Below, piece by piece: positions 23,870 through 34,029 of a DNA stretch of 35,140 nt (within the stretch, counting starts at the first letter, position 1; every line of letters begins with the position of its first letter). The position numbers and the translations under genes are program-made. The notes beneath the pieces were generated by a model. That model ran no database searches and was not told the DNA's origin. It saw only the letters and a list, made by a program, of their open reading frames with translations. The stretch comes from Flavobacterium muglaense (GTDB lineage: Bacteria; Bacteroidota; Bacteroidia; Flavobacteriales; Flavobacteriaceae), in NCBI RefSeq assembly GCF_014305155.1, contig NZ_JACRUK010000002.1, positions 1 through 35,140 of the forward strand, given 5' to 3'.

Positions 23870-26800
23870 TTAGTTTACAATAACCCATTGACCTGAAGCG
23901 ATAAGGCTTTCGGCTTTTTTGAATTTCATTTCTTGTGTTTGACCGTTGGCTACGTTTTGAATCGTAACAGTGTCATTGCGGTTGATCTTTGGCATATCTC
24001 TTACGATAGTCTCCGTCACCTGACGTTGTTGCGTTTCGCCTGCATCACGGTTAGCGGCTTCACTGTTTGTGATTTCATCTTTGGAAGTTTGGTAGTCTTC
24101 TTTTTGACGTACTTCTTTGGCTTCTTGGATTTGCTGATTTTGTTGTGCTGGCAAATCTCCTTTGAATAAGAACGAAATCACTTCTTTATTGATACCGTTT
24201 AACATGGCATTAAATAAGTTGAAAGCTTCAAACTTGTAAATAAGCAATGGATCTTTTTGCTCGTGAACGGCTAGTTGAACGGATTGTTTCAACTCGTCCA
24301 TTTTGCGTAAGTGTTTTTTCCAAGCTTCGTCTACAATAGATAAAGTGATATTTTTTTCGAAATCAGCTACTAGTTGTTTTCCTTCAGTTTCGTACGCCTT
24401 TTTCAAGTCGGTTACTACGTTTAGTGATTTTACTCCATCTGTAAACGGAACCACGATACGCTCAAACTGATTGTTTTTGTCTTCGAATACTTCCTTGATA
24501 ATAGGGAAGGCTTCTCTAGCGCTACGAGCTGTTTTTTCGTTGTAATATTTTAAAGCTTCTTTGTAAACTTTTCCAGTCAATTCAATGTCGGTTAATTTCA
24601 AGAAATCAGCTTCACTAACAGGTGAGGTGATCGAGAAGTAACGGATTAAATCGAATTCGAAGTTTTTAAAGTCGTTTGCTGGTTTTGTTTCTTGAATGAT
24701 TAGCTCGCAAGTGTCATACAACATGTTCGCAATATCCAGTTTTAAACGCTCACCAAATAGGGCGTGACGACGACGTTTGTATACTACTTCACGTTGTGCG
24801 TTCATTACATCATCATATTCTAATAAACGTTTACGAACACCAAAGTTGTTTTCTTCTACTTTTTTCTGAGCGCGTTCGATAGACTTCGTCATCATAGAAT
24901 GTTGGATCACTTCTCCTTCTTCTAATCCCATTTTGTCCATTACTTTAGCGACTCTTTCAGAACCAAACAAACGCATTAAGTTATCTTCAAGAGAAACATA
25001 GAACTGTGAGCTACCCACATCTCCTTGACGTCCTGCACGACCACGTAACTGGCGGTCAACACGACGAGAGTCATGACGTTCTGTACCTATAATTGCTAGT
25101 CCACCTGCTTTTTTCACTTCGGCAGATAATTTAATATCGGTTCCACGACCAGCCATGTTGGTTGCAATTGTTACAATTCCTGGTTTACCAGCTTCTTCAA
25201 CGATCTGTGCTTCTTGCTTGTGCATTTTGGCATTCAATACGTTGTGCGGTACGCCTCTCATTTTTAGCATTCTACTCAATAATTCCGAAATATCAACCGA
25301 AGTTGTTCCGATAAGTACTGGTCTTCCTTCTTTTGATAATGCAGTTACATCTTCGATTACGGCATTGAATTTCTCCCGTGTTGTTTTGTAGATATAGTCT
25401 TCTTTATCTTGTCTAGCCATTGGTCTGTTAGTAGGAATTTCTACTACGTCCAATTTGTATATTTCCCATAACTCACCTGCTTCAGTCACCGCTGTTCCGG
25501 TCATACCTGCAAGCTTGTTGTACATTCTAAAGTAGTTTTGTAAAGTTACCGTCGCAAATGTTTGAGTAGCCGCTTCGATTTTTACATTTTCTTTGGCTTC
25601 GATGGCTTGGTGTAATCCGTCAGAATAACGACGACCATCCATGATACGACCTGTTTGCTCATCTACAATCATGATTTTGTTGTCCATGATAACATATTCA
25701 ACATCTTTTTCGAATAATGAATATGCTTTTAATAGTTGCGTTAAGGTATGGATACGCTCACTTTTAATAGCGAAATCTTGAAATAATCTTTCTTTTTCTT
25801 CTGCTTCAGCGTCTTTTTCTAATTTTTTCTTTTCGATAACTGCAATTTCAGTTCCGATATCTGGAAGTACAAAAAAGTCGTTATCAGTATCTCCTGAAAG
25901 GTATTTGATACCATTGTCAGTCAATTCTACTTGGTTGTTTTTTTCTTCAATTACAAAGTACAAGGCTTCATCAATCTTATGCATTTCGCGATTGTTGTCT
26001 TGCATGTGATGATTCTCTGTTTTTTGAAGCAATTGTCTAATTCCTTCTTCACTCAAGAATTTAATTAAAGCTTTGTTTTTTGGTAAACTTCTATAAGCTC
26101 TTAAAAGTAAAATACCACCTTCTTTAGTATTTCCTTCTTTGATTAATTTTTTAGCTTCCGATAAAAAGTTGTTTGCCAATTGACGTTGAAGACTAACTAA
26201 GTTTTCAATTTTTGGTTTCAACTCATTGAACTCATGACGATCTCCTTGTGGTACTGGACCAGAGATAATCAATGGTGTTCTAGCATCATCAATTAATACA
26301 GAATCCACCTCATCGACAATAGCGTAGTTGTGTTTTCTTTGTACTAAATCATCAGGCGAATGTGTCATGTTGTCTCTTAGGTAGTCAAAACCAAATTCGT
26401 TATTGGTACCGTAAGTAATATCAGCATTGTAAGCAGCTTTTCTTCCTTCAGAGCTTGGTTGGTGATTGTCAATACAATCGACAGTCATACCGTGAAATTC
26501 AAACAGAGGTGCTTTCCAAGTACTATCTCGTTTTGCTAAGTAGTCATTCACCGTTACTAAATGCACACCGTTTCCAGTTAAAGCATTTAAATAAAGCGGT
26601 AATGTTGCTACTAATGTTTTTCCTTCTCCTGTTTGCATTTCGGCAATTTTACCTTCATGCAATACCATTCCACCAATCAACTGAACATCATAATGAATCA
26701 TGTCCCAGGTAATTTCTTTACCGGCAGCGTTCCATTTATTTTGCCAAACAGCGTTGTCACCATCAAGAGAAACATAAGGTTTAGTTCCAGAGAACTCTCT

Positions 26801-27211
26801 GTCTTTAGCAGTTGCAGTTACTGTGATTTCTGAGTTGTCTTTGAAACGTCTTGCTGTTTCTTTTACTACTGCAAAAGCTTCTGGAAGGATTTCAAGCAAT
26901 GTTTTTTCAGAGATTTCATAAGCTTCTTTCTCTAAAGCGTCAATTTGTAAGTAGATGTCTTCTCTTTTGTCAATATCTTCAATTCCTTCTACTTCTTGCT
27001 TAAGCGACGCGATTTTGGCATCGATATTGGCTCTTGCTTCTTTTAATTGGTCTTTAAAGAAAAAAGTACGCGCTCTTAAGTCATCGTGAGACAAGGCAAT
27101 TAATTGACTTTCAAATGTCTTAATTTTATTTAAATAAGGCTGTAAAGCTTTTACATCTTTGTCAGATTTGTCTCCAACAAAGGCTTTAATAATGCTGTTT
27201 ATGAAACTCAT
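23870..27211 (-). CDS. secA: Preprotein translocase ATPase SecA, long Bacteroidetes form
   Basis: The ATP-driven motor that pushes preproteins through SecYEG. The 1113-residue protein has Walker A MQTGEGKT (GEGKT at 195-199), VNDYLAKRD, Walker B/DEAD variant [22 protein letters not shown] near 300, then [24 protein letters not shown] and [13 protein letters not shown] of the second motor domain. An extra helical insertion follows residue 330 ([23 protein letters not shown] onward, to about 430). With a long C-terminal linker, it explains the extra length over the ~900-residue E. coli form. The tail ends [19 protein letters not shown] with no Cys, so the zinc-binding SecB-contact motif is absent. 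Confidence 0.97.
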   Translation of the reverse strand: MSFINSIIKAFVGDKSDKDVKALQPYLNKIKTFESQLIALSHDDLRARTFFFKDQLKEARANIDAKIASLKQEVEGIEDIDKREDIYLQIDALEKEAYEISEKTLLEILPEAFAVVKETARRFKDNSEITVTATAKDREFSGTKPYVSLDGDNAVWQNKWNAAGKEITWDMIHYDVQLIGGMVLHEGKIAEMQTGEGKTLVATLPLYLNALTGNGVHLVTVNDYLAKRDSTWKAPLFEFHGMTVDCIDNHQPSSEGRKAAYNADITYGTNNEFGFDYLRDNMTHSPDDLVQRKHNYAIVDEVDSVLIDDARTPLIISGPVPQGDRHEFNELKPKIENLVSLQRQLANNFLSEAKKLIKEGNTKEGGILLLRAYRSLPKNKALIKFLSEEGIRQLLQKTENHHMQDNNREMHKIDEALYFVIEEKNNQVELTDNGIKYLSGDTDNDFFVLPDIGTEIAVIEKKKLEKDAEAEEKERLFQDFAIKSERIHTLTQLLKAYSLFEKDVEYVIMDNKIMIVDEQTGRIMDGRRYSDGLHQAIEAKENVKIEAATQTFATVTLQNYFRMYNKLAGMTGTAVTEAGELWEIYKLDVVEIPTNRPMARQDKEDYIYKTTREKFNAVIEDVTALSKEGRPVLIGTTSVDISELLSRMLKMRGVPHNVLNAKMHKQEAQIVEEAGKPGIVTIATNMAGRGTDIKLSAEVKKAGGLAIIGTERHDSRRVDRQLRGRAGRQGDVGSSQFYVSLEDNLMRLFGSERVAKVMDKMGLEEGEVIQHSMMTKSIERAQKKVEENNFGVRKRLLEYDDVMNAQREVVYKRRRHALFGERLKLDIANMLYDTCELIIQETKPANDFKNFEFDLIRYFSITSPVSEADFLKLTDIELTGKVYKEALKYYNEKTARSAREAFPIIKEVFEDKNNQFERIVVPFTDGVKSLNVVTDLKKAYETEGKQLVADFEKNITLSIVDEAWKKHLRKMDELKQSVQLAVHEQKDPLLIYKFEAFNLFNAMLNGINKEVISFLFKGDLPAQQNQQIQEAKEVRQKEDYQTSKDEITNSEAANRDAGETQQRQVTETIVRDMPKINRNDTVTIQNVANGQTQEMKFKKAESLIASGQWVIVN

Positions 27212-27258
27212 AATTATATCGTATTTCTAATTTGTTTTATCCTGTAAATTTAACCAAA

Positions 27259-27283
27259 AAAAAAGCCTCTTTTGAGACTTTTT
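27259..27283 (-). terminator. Intrinsic terminator after the DUF2795 gene
   Basis: AAAAAG-c-CTC (27260-27269), loop TTTT, GAG-a-CTTTTT (27274-27283). One C-A mismatch. On the minus strand the hairpin is followed by an unbroken T-run of nine, so it ends the DUF2795 transcript before secA. Confidence 0.75.
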
Positions 27284-27297
27284 CTTTTGTTTATTCT

Positions 27298-27519
27298 TTA
27301 ATATTCATCCTCATTCCAAAGATAATCTTCGTCTGTAGGGTAATCTGGCCAAATTTCTTCCATTGACTCGTATATCTCGCCTTCATCTTCAATAGACTGT
27401 AGGTTTTCTACTACTTCTAATGGAGCACCAGCACGTATAGCGTAATCAATAAGTTCATCTTTGTTAGCAGGCCACGGTGCATCACTTAAGTAGGATGCTA
27501 ATTCTAATGTCCAATACAT
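27298..27519 (-). CDS. DUF2795 protein
   Basis: A 73-residue acidic protein. ASYLSDAPWPANKDELIDYAIRAGAPLEVVENLQSI matches the DUF2795 pattern: 'L...PA.k.eLi.yA...gAp.evve.L..l'. The C-terminus is extremely acidic with many Tyr and Trp (WPDYPTDEDYLWNEDEY). The function is unknown; the small family is widespread in Bacteroidetes. Its own terminator separates it from secA downstream, and it follows the adenosyltransferase gene by about 140 bp on the same strand. Confidence 0.85.
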   Translation of the reverse strand: MYWTLELASYLSDAPWPANKDELIDYAIRAGAPLEVVENLQSIEDEGEIYESMEEIWPDYPTDEDYLWNEDEY

Positions 27520-27661
27520 GTTTTGTCTATTTAGTTTTGTGCAAAAATAATTTTTTTACTGAAAAAGACAAGTAAAAAATCATTTATTTTATAAAAAAGT
27601 TAAGAACGTTTTTTTTAGTTTAGCGTTTCAGGTTTAAAGTTTTACGTTTTGAACCTGAAAA

Positions 27662-28231
27662 TCACTTCCTCGGAATCCATTTAACTTCCTGAGCGTTTAA
27701 GTCTAAGGACAACTTTCGTGCCAATACAAAAAGGTAGTCAGAAAGTCGGTTGAGGTACTTAATTGCGATATCGGCTACAGGTTCATTATGACTTAAATGC
27801 ACTGCTAGGCGCTCAGCACGGCGACAAACGCAACGTGCAATATGACAATATGACACGGTAGTATGTCCGCCAGGTAGTACAAAATGAGTCATTTGCGGCA
27901 GCGCTTCTTCCATGGCGTCGATTTCATTTTCTAGTAATTCAATATCGGTTTCAACGATTCCTAATTTTTGCAAACGCAGTTCACCATTTTTCATTACTTC
28001 TTTTTCGGGCGGAGTAGCCAGAATGGCACCTACAGTAAACAGTCGGTCTTGTATTTCGGCTAGAATGGTTTTATAGTGCGCACTAATTTCTTGGTCTCTA
28101 ATGAGTCCTATGTGAGAGTTTAATTCGTCTACGGTTCCGTAGCTTTCAATTCGTATGTGGTCTTTAGGGACTCTGGTTCCGCCAAATAGGGCAGTGGTTC
28201 CTTTGTCGCCTGTTTTTGTATATACTTTCAT
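27662..28231 (-). CDS. Corrinoid (cob(I)alamin) adenosyltransferase, PduO type
   Basis: Transfers the adenosyl group of ATP to cob(I)alamin, making adenosylcobalamin. The 189-residue helical-bundle protein starts with the ATP-binding signature MKVYTKTGDKGTTALFGGTRVPKDHIRIESYGTVDELN. Later it has HIARCVCRRAERLAVHLS and YLNRLSDYLFVLARKLS, the conserved Arg-x3-Glu and Asn-Arg-x-Ser-Asp elements at the trimer interface. Likely customer: a B12-dependent mutase elsewhere in the genome. It follows the ATP-grasp gene by 48 bp on the same strand, so they are probably co-transcribed. Confidence 0.94.
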   Translation of the reverse strand: MKVYTKTGDKGTTALFGGTRVPKDHIRIESYGTVDELNSHIGLIRDQEISAHYKTILAEIQDRLFTVGAILATPPEKEVMKNGELRLQKLGIVETDIELLENEIDAMEEALPQMTHFVLPGGHTTVSYCHIARCVCRRAERLAVHLSHNEPVADIAIKYLNRLSDYLFVLARKLSLDLNAQEVKWIPRK

Positions 28232-28279
28232 TTTGTGGATATTTGTTTAATCGTAGTCTATTATTGATGCTTTGCGAAA

Positions 28280-29164
28280 TTACGGTATTAATTCGAGTAC
28301 TGCATTAACATACCTAGTTAGTGAACCTTCTGATAAATTGAAATATAAATCAGGTTCAATGCATTCTACTTCCATTAAATGTAATTCATTTTCTATAATA
28401 ATTCCATCAACTCTGGCATACAATAAATTTTCGGGAAAAGTATTTACGATGGTTTGTGCTTTATGGATCAGTTCTTTTGTTGGTGCAATTAATGTATATT
28501 TTCCGCCAAACTGTGACTGAATTCTAAAGTCGCCATCAACGGGTTTTTTATTGACAGCGTGCGAGAATTTTTTATTAAAAAAGATAAATGAGGTTTCACC
28601 TTCGGTTTGAATTTCGGGCATGAATTTTTGTAGTAGCAATTCTTTTTCAGATGCTATTGTTTTGTATTGCGTATTTATTTGCACAACATCATTTATTTCA
28701 AAAACTGCTGTTTGATAAGACCCCGCAGAAAAAGCTGGCTTGATCACTATTTTTTTCCAACGTGAAGGCATCATTTCGACAAGATTTAATTGGCTTGTTT
28801 TATCTAAGAATAGTGTAGGTATGATTTTGACTCCTTGCTTTTCCATTTCGCGCAAATAAAACTTGTGCTTGTTATTTTTAATAATGTCAATCGAATTGAG
28901 TGTTTTAATACCGAGTTGTTCAAGATGGTGTAACCAACTATTAAATTCTATTTCTTTTTCGAAATAATCCCAAGTATTTCGGAAAATCAAATAATCAAAA
29001 TCATTCCAATGGATGGTTTTATCATCCCAAATAGCGGCTACGGCTGTAATGTTGTGCTGGGCAAATTCCGGTATTAACAATTGATCTTCTGGGGTTAATT
29101 GAGGAAGTTTTGCACAGGTCAATAAGCCAATTTTAATTTTAAGATTTTTTGTATTTATTTCCAT
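28280..29164 (-). CDS. ATP-grasp domain protein (RimK/DcsG-like)
   Basis: A 294-residue protein. The N-terminal Rossmann-like part (KIGLLTCAKLPQLTPEDQLL, IWDDKTIHWNDFDYLIFRNTWDYF) is typical of a group of RimK/cycloserine-DcsG-like ATP-grasp ligases. The middle carries the ATP lid region (KKIVIKPAFSAGSYQTAVF). The C-terminal catalytic segment is LLYARVDGIIIENELHLMEVECIEPDLYF, with the metal-binding Glu residues. Such enzymes join a carboxylate to an amine using ATP; the substrate here is unknown. The frame and start MEINTKNLKIKIGLLTC are clear. Upstream of the adenosyltransferase gene, probably one operon; no functional link is known. Confidence 0.78.
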   Translation of the reverse strand: MEINTKNLKIKIGLLTCAKLPQLTPEDQLLIPEFAQHNITAVAAIWDDKTIHWNDFDYLIFRNTWDYFEKEIEFNSWLHHLEQLGIKTLNSIDIIKNNKHKFYLREMEKQGVKIIPTLFLDKTSQLNLVEMMPSRWKKIVIKPAFSAGSYQTAVFEINDVVQINTQYKTIASEKELLLQKFMPEIQTEGETSFIFFNKKFSHAVNKKPVDGDFRIQSQFGGKYTLIAPTKELIHKAQTIVNTFPENLLYARVDGIIIENELHLMEVECIEPDLYFNLSEGSLTRYVNAVLELIP

Positions 29165-29260
29165 AGGACTAAGCGGTAAGAATCAGAGTTATAAACGCCT
29201 TCAAAGATATAGGAATGAATGGCAAAATAAAAAATGATTTGTGATTATCTAAAAGTAAAA

Positions 29261-29288
29261 AAAAAGCTATTCGAATGAATAGCTTTTT
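29261..29288 (-). terminator. Intrinsic terminator after the M16 peptidase gene
   Basis: AAAAAGCTATTC (29261-29272), loop GAAT, GAATAGCTTTTT (29277-29288): a perfect 12-bp stem with A- and T-runs, 20 bp past the peptidase stop on the minus strand. Confidence 0.88.
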
Positions 29289-29307
29289 GATTGAGATGGT
29301 TTTTAGA

Positions 29308-32232
29308 TTAGTATCCAAAAATTTCTTCTAGTGTTAATTTTTTTACTTCACCTAGCTTTTGTAGATCCTCCAATGAGATGTTTTTCTCTGAAGCTACAAT
29401 GGCGTAAGTGTATGGTTTGTTTGAAATGTTTTTTGCTTCAAATGCAGCAAGATCATTCATTGTAATTCCATCAACACTGCTATAGCTCGCTTTTCGACTA
29501 TCTTCAGTCAAACCTAAATCTTTTGCTGCTAAGTATTTAAAAATGATGTCGTCTTGCGTGATTCGCTCTGTTTCGATATCTTTTTTAACTTGATTTTTGG
29601 ACAATTGTAGATTTCCGTTCAACTCAGGCATTTTGTTCAATAGTTCGTTCATACTAGCTGTTGCATCTTTAAATTTATCAGCTTGGCTTCCTACGTAACC
29701 TATGTAGTAGTATTTATCCTCTTTCTTTTGTGGATTTACGTAGTATCCAAAAGTGCTATATGCTAATGCTTTACTTTCTCTAATAGTTTGAAAAACGATA
29801 GATCCCATTCCTCCACCAAAATAGTTGTTAAATACATTGATGATCGTATTTTGTTTAGGATCGTATTTTTCAGTGTTTCTAATCCATCTCGTTTCTGCTT
29901 GAACCATATCATAGTTGGCAAAAAGGACTTGGTTTTTAGTTTGTGGCTCTTGGTTAAAAACGGTTGGTGCATTTGCAGTAGCAAATTTAGCAGGTACTTT
30001 ATGGTTTTTCATTAAATCACTTACCAGAGTTTTTAGGTCTTTGGGTCCGTAGTAAATTACAGTTTGCTCATAATTGTTTAAGTTTTTAATTTTCTCAATC
30101 AGTTCTGTTGCAGTTGTAGCTGTTAATGCTTCGGTAGACAGACTGTTGTTGAACTTGTTTTTGGCACCATACATAGCATAGCTAGTCAAACCTGATAAAA
30201 TAGCATTTTTATTTGCTTTTACATCTGTTCTAGATTTGATGTTTCTTGCAATTAAGGCTTTTAAGGCTGGTTCGTCTGCTTGTACGTTAGTGATTACTTC
30301 TTCGTACAGTTTTACTGCTTTGTCAAAGTTCTCTTGTAATCCTTCGATAGTTACTGTAGTGTATTCTTCGCTAGTATTGATTTTAAAGCTACAAGCAATG
30401 GTGTAGAATTCTTTAGCAATTTGTTCTGATGATTTTTTATCAGTTCCTAAAAAGCTTATGTATTGCACAGCCAACGCTTGTTTTAAGTCGTTCAGTGTTC
30501 CTACTTTGTATCTGTATTTTAAACGGAAAATTTGATTATCAGTATTGGGAACATATAAAACAGTTGCAGCACCTATAGTTGATTTTTGAATGTCTTTATC
30601 AAAATTTAAAAACACAGGCTTGCTTGCATTGCTCGGCATTGCATCAATACTGGCTACAAATGGCGATTGTTTGTCTGGATTTGTTTCAATCGGAGTAATT
30701 TGTGGTTTCTCGATTTTTTCAGAAGTTGTTTTTTCTCCTTTTCTTTTGAAAACAGCAACGTAATTATCGCCTAAATATTTATTTGCAAAAGCAACAATAT
30801 CTTCTTTCTTTACTTTTGATAAATCATTGACATAAGCAACTTGGTCTTTCCAGTCTAGTTCAGCTGTAAAGGCATCCATCAAAACATTTGCTCTTCCAGA
30901 ATATTTCTCTGTTTCATAAATTTTATCTTTTTTGATATTGTTTATGATTGACGTAATTAATTGATCATCAAAGTTTCCTTTTTTAAGATTTTCAATTTCA
31001 TTTAATACTAATGATTTTACATCATCTAGCGATTGACCGTTTGTAGGTGCTGCTGATAAATATAAAATTCCATGGTCTATAAGCGTGTAAGTGAAGGCGC
31101 TTGCGTTTAGTAATTTTTGTTTTTTTACTAAGTTAAGGTCTAAAAGTCCTGCTTTACCATTCGTTAAAATTTTACCAACTAAATCAGCTAGTAATACATC
31201 TTTGTCTTTGTTTCCAGGTAATCTGTATCCTAGTGTTAAATTTTCGGCATCAGGACCTACTATTTCTTTGATGATTGGAGCAGTAATAGGAGCTTCGTTT
31301 TCAAAAGTATATTTTTCGAAAGGTTTTGCTTGCATTTGACCAAAGGTCTTATTAATTTTAGCAATTACCTCATCAGGATTAAAATCACCCGAAAATATGA
31401 TTCCCATATTGTTAGGAACATAATATTTGTTAAAGTATTTTCTAATTTCAACTAATGAAGGGTTTTTTAAATGCTCAACAGTTCCTATAGTGGTTTGTAA
31501 ACCGTAGTTGTGTTTTTTAAATAAGCTCGAAAATAATTCTTCAAATACTCTACGTCCATCACTGTCTAAAGTCCTGTTTTTTTCTTCGTAAACAGCTTCG
31601 AGCTCGGTATGGAATATTCTAAATACTGGATTTCTAAAACGTTCTGCTTGTACTGCAAGGTATTTATCTAATGAGCTACTAGGAACATCATCAGTATAAA
31701 CAGTTTGTTCAAATGACGTAAAAGCATTGGTTCCTTGAGCCCCCATTGCAGATAACATTTTGTCATACTCATTAGCAATTGAAAACTTACTCGCTGCTCC
31801 CGAAACAGAGTCGATGGCTTTATAGATCACTTTTCTTTTAGCATCGTTTTTTGTATGATTGTATTGCTCGTATAAATCGGCAATTTTGTCGAGTTCTACT
31901 TTCTCTTTGTTCCAGTCCAGTGTACCGTATTTATCAGTCCCTTTAAATAACATGTGTTCTAGATAATGCGCTAACCCAGTATTTGTAGCTGGATCTGTCT
32001 TGCTACCTGCTTTTACAGCAACATAGGCCTGAATTCTTGGGTCTTTGTTAGTTGGGCTTAAAATAACGGTTAGTCCATTTTTTAAAGTATAAAACCTGGC
32101 TTTAGCAGGGTCATTGTTTACATATTTGTATTCGTACCCATTGCTTGATTGTTTTTTCCATTCAAACTGGTTTTGGGCTGTAGCTACTACACTAACGAGT
32201 AATGTGAATAGTACTAGAGTTGTTTTTTTCAT
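29308..32232 (-). CDS. Two-module M16 family zinc metallopeptidase
   Basis: A 974-residue exported protein, signal peptide MKKTTLVLFTLLVSVVATAQ. The first M16 module carries the inverted zinc motif HYLEH (His89, Glu92, His93) in GLAHYLEHMLFKGTDKYG and the third ligand Glu in LEAVYEEKNRTL about 75 residues later, so it is catalytic. The second half (from about 530) repeats the fold without an HxxEH, the inactive partner that forms the peptide chamber with it (AETRWIRNTEKYD, GGGMGSIVFQTIRESKALAYSTFGYY). Expected to degrade peptides in the periplasm. It lies 60 bp downstream of an ABC ATPase gene on the same strand. Confidence 0.92.
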   Translation of the reverse strand: MKKTTLVLFTLLVSVVATAQNQFEWKKQSSNGYEYKYVNNDPAKARFYTLKNGLTVILSPTNKDPRIQAYVAVKAGSKTDPATNTGLAHYLEHMLFKGTDKYGTLDWNKEKVELDKIADLYEQYNHTKNDAKRKVIYKAIDSVSGAASKFSIANEYDKMLSAMGAQGTNAFTSFEQTVYTDDVPSSSLDKYLAVQAERFRNPVFRIFHTELEAVYEEKNRTLDSDGRRVFEELFSSLFKKHNYGLQTTIGTVEHLKNPSLVEIRKYFNKYYVPNNMGIIFSGDFNPDEVIAKINKTFGQMQAKPFEKYTFENEAPITAPIIKEIVGPDAENLTLGYRLPGNKDKDVLLADLVGKILTNGKAGLLDLNLVKKQKLLNASAFTYTLIDHGILYLSAAPTNGQSLDDVKSLVLNEIENLKKGNFDDQLITSIINNIKKDKIYETEKYSGRANVLMDAFTAELDWKDQVAYVNDLSKVKKEDIVAFANKYLGDNYVAVFKRKGEKTTSEKIEKPQITPIETNPDKQSPFVASIDAMPSNASKPVFLNFDKDIQKSTIGAATVLYVPNTDNQIFRLKYRYKVGTLNDLKQALAVQYISFLGTDKKSSEQIAKEFYTIACSFKINTSEEYTTVTIEGLQENFDKAVKLYEEVITNVQADEPALKALIARNIKSRTDVKANKNAILSGLTSYAMYGAKNKFNNSLSTEALTATTATELIEKIKNLNNYEQTVIYYGPKDLKTLVSDLMKNHKVPAKFATANAPTVFNQEPQTKNQVLFANYDMVQAETRWIRNTEKYDPKQNTIINVFNNYFGGGMGSIVFQTIRESKALAYSTFGYYVNPQKKEDKYYYIGYVGSQADKFKDATASMNELLNKMPELNGNLQLSKNQVKKDIETERITQDDIIFKYLAAKDLGLTEDSRKASYSSVDGITMNDLAAFEAKNISNKPYTYAIVASEKNISLEDLQKLGEVKKLTLEEIFGY

Positions 32233-32292
32233 GTTTTTTTTTAATTATATTAAAGGAGGATTAGTACGTAGTATAAGCAGTCCAGATCGGGA

Positions 32293-32979
32293 CTATTTTC
32301 GCGTGTCACTTTCAATCAAGCCATCTCTCAATCGGATGATACGGTGCGCATATTCGGCAATTTCTTCTTCGTGAGTTACTAGAATAACGGTGTTTCCATT
32401 GGCGTGGATCTCATTAAAAAGATTCATAATTTCTACCGATGTTTTACTATCAAGGTTCCCTGTAGGCTCATCGGCAAGAATGATCGAAGGTTTGTTGACT
32501 AAGGCTCTTGCTACGGCTACACGCTGGCGTTGTCCTCCCGAAAGTTGGTTGGGATGGTGATCCATTCGGTCCGCAAGATTTACTTGTGTCAACACTTCTT
32601 CCGCTCTTGCAGTTCGTTCTGATTTTGAGTAACCAGCATAAATCATGGGTAAAGCCACATTATCAAGGGCTGTTGTTCGAGGTAAAAGGTTGAATGTTTG
32701 AAATACAAAACCTATTTCTTTGTTTCGAATTTCGGCAAGTTCATCGTCTTTCATTTTACTTACATCTTTCCCATTCAAAATGTAGGTTCCAGATGTAGGC
32801 GTGTCTAAACACCCTAGAAGATTCATTAAAGTTGATTTACCAGATCCCGAAGGTCCCATTAAAGCAACATATTCACCTTTGTTAATTTCTAAATCAATTC
32901 CCTTCAAGACGTATACAATCTCGTCTCCAAGAACAAAGTTTCTTTTTATATCGGTAATTTTTATTAATGGATTTGCCAT
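32293..32979 (-). CDS. ABC transporter ATP-binding protein, LolD/MacB type
   Basis: A 228-residue ATPase. Walker [10 protein letters not shown] is at residues 42-50, the Q-loop at [12 protein letters not shown], the signature [15 protein letters not shown], Walker [13 protein letters not shown], and the H-loop [10 protein letters not shown]. The close spacing and the [20 protein letters not shown] opening place it with LolD/MacB/FtsE-type ATPases, which work with FtsX-like permeases in lipoprotein or peptide export. No permease gene is in the window, so the partner must be elsewhere. The M16 peptidase gene follows 60 bp downstream. Confidence 0.9.
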   Translation of the reverse strand: MANPLIKITDIKRNFVLGDEIVYVLKGIDLEINKGEYVALMGPSGSGKSTLMNLLGCLDTPTSGTYILNGKDVSKMKDDELAEIRNKEIGFVFQTFNLLPRTTALDNVALPMIYAGYSKSERTARAEEVLTQVNLADRMDHHPNQLSGGQRQRVAVARALVNKPSIILADEPTGNLDSKTSVEIMNLFNEIHANGNTVILVTHEEEIAEYAHRIIRLRDGLIESDTRK

Positions 32980-33314
32980 TGCGCTCTACTATTGATGAAT
33001 TAGGATTTCTATGTTTAAAAGTACAAAAGACTTTTTAATTAGATATAAGTTGCCCGAAATTCATTTTTGTTACAGAATTTATCATATAAATATCAGTTGG
33101 CTCTTCAATTCCTTTTTTAATCATAGCAGAGTAATTGCATACTGAAAGACTTAAATAAAGCTATTATGTTATTTTGTATGATTGTTATGTAATTCGGATG
33201 TTTTTTTAGTCATTATCATAATTTAATTAATATTTTACAACATTAACACATTTGTATTGAGGATAGTATAAATATCGGTACGTTTGTATGGTAATAATTA
33301 ATAAATCAGAAAAT
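32980..33314. other. AT-rich intergenic region between divergent genes
   Basis: About 335 bp between the ABC ATPase and the small lipoprotein gene. Apart from the promoter at 33257-33286 I see no gene, RNA fold or repeat. It presumably also holds the promoter of the ABC ATPase gene, for which TACTTTTA near 33,020 on the minus strand is only a weak candidate. Confidence 0.5.
33257..33286 (+). promoter_or_regulatory. Bacteroidetes-type promoter of the small lipoprotein gene
   Basis: TTG at 33257-33259, 19-nt spacer, TACGTTTG at 33279-33286: the best complete -33/-7 pair in the window. Transcription would start about 33,291, downstream of the in-frame ATG at 33288, so translation should use the ATG at 33315. 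Confidence 0.65.
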
Positions 33315-33974
33315 ATGAAAAGTAGAAATTTAGTTTTAGGTATGGCGGTTATCGCACTTGGATTTACTGCATGTAAAAATGAGAAAGAAAAAGAAGCAGA
33401 AAAAATAGTTGATACTTATGTTGTTTATGTTGATTCATTAGGAACGGTTGCAACAGAAGATGCTAAAGCAAATTGGCAATCTATTGAAGCTACTTACGAA
33501 TTAAAAAGTAACCAAGCTGCCACTGCTTTAACGGAGCTTAAAGAAGATGAAAAAGTAAAAGAAAAAATGGATGCAAGTAAAGCGAAGTACGATGCATTGA
33601 AAGCAAAAATGATGGCTGAAATGGAAGCTTCGAAACCAGATCCAAAACAGGTTATGAGAAACGCATTGTTTGGTGAGGGTAAAATAGGGGCCGATATGAA
33701 TTTTAGTTGGGTTAATGCTGGAAATATTCATGGCGTGTACCAACAATTTGTTCACACAGTTGAAGATAATAAAGACAGATACTCTCGTGAAGACTGGGAT
33801 GAAGTTAAAATGATGTACGAGGCATTAGATAGTAGAAAAAACACAGTGGAAAAAGAAGGTCTTTCTTCATCTGATAATAGAAAAATTGCTGGTTTGAAAA
33901 TGAAATTTGCACCAATGTATACATTAAATAGAATGGGAGCAAAATCGGAAGAAATGCAAAAAGCTAAACAATAA
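33315..33974 (+). CDS. Small helical lipoprotein (DUF6565-like)
   Basis: A 219-residue protein with a lipoprotein signal MKSRNLVLGMAVIALGFTAC (Cys20) followed by a very charged linker (KNEKEKEAEKIVDTY). The mature part is alpha-helical. VVYVDSLGTVATEDAKANWQSIEATYELK and RYSREDWDEVKMMYEALDSRKNTVEKE are repeated helix-pair motifs of the small DUF6565-like family seen in Bacteroidetes; the name is tentative. Probably anchored in the outer membrane facing the periplasm. An ATG at 33288 is in frame but lies at the promoter, so the ATG at 33315 is used. A strong terminator follows. Confidence 0.7.
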   Translation: MKSRNLVLGMAVIALGFTACKNEKEKEAEKIVDTYVVYVDSLGTVATEDAKANWQSIEATYELKSNQAATALTELKEDEKVKEKMDASKAKYDALKAKMMAEMEASKPDPKQVMRNALFGEGKIGADMNFSWVNAGNIHGVYQQFVHTVEDNKDRYSREDWDEVKMMYEALDSRKNTVEKEGLSSSDNRKIAGLKMKFAPMYTLNRMGAKSEEMQKAKQ

Positions 33975-33993
33975 TAATTAGGTTAGTTTGGTG

Positions 33994-34028
33994 AAAAATG
34001 ACAATCAGAAATGGTTGTCATTTTTTTT
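33994..34028. terminator. Bidirectional terminator between lipoprotein and methyltransferase genes
   Basis: AAAAATGACAATC (33994-34006), loop AGAAAT, GGTTGTCATTTTT (34013-34025) with one T-G pair, followed by more T. It lies between convergent genes. Confidence 0.88.
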
Positions 34029-34029
34029 G

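Noticed and set aside
23661..23888. Minus-strand open frame over the secA 3' flank
   Set aside because: It runs through the structured-RNA element (its hairpin gives the APQGFSLLSG-like stretch) and overlaps the secA stop; not a gene.
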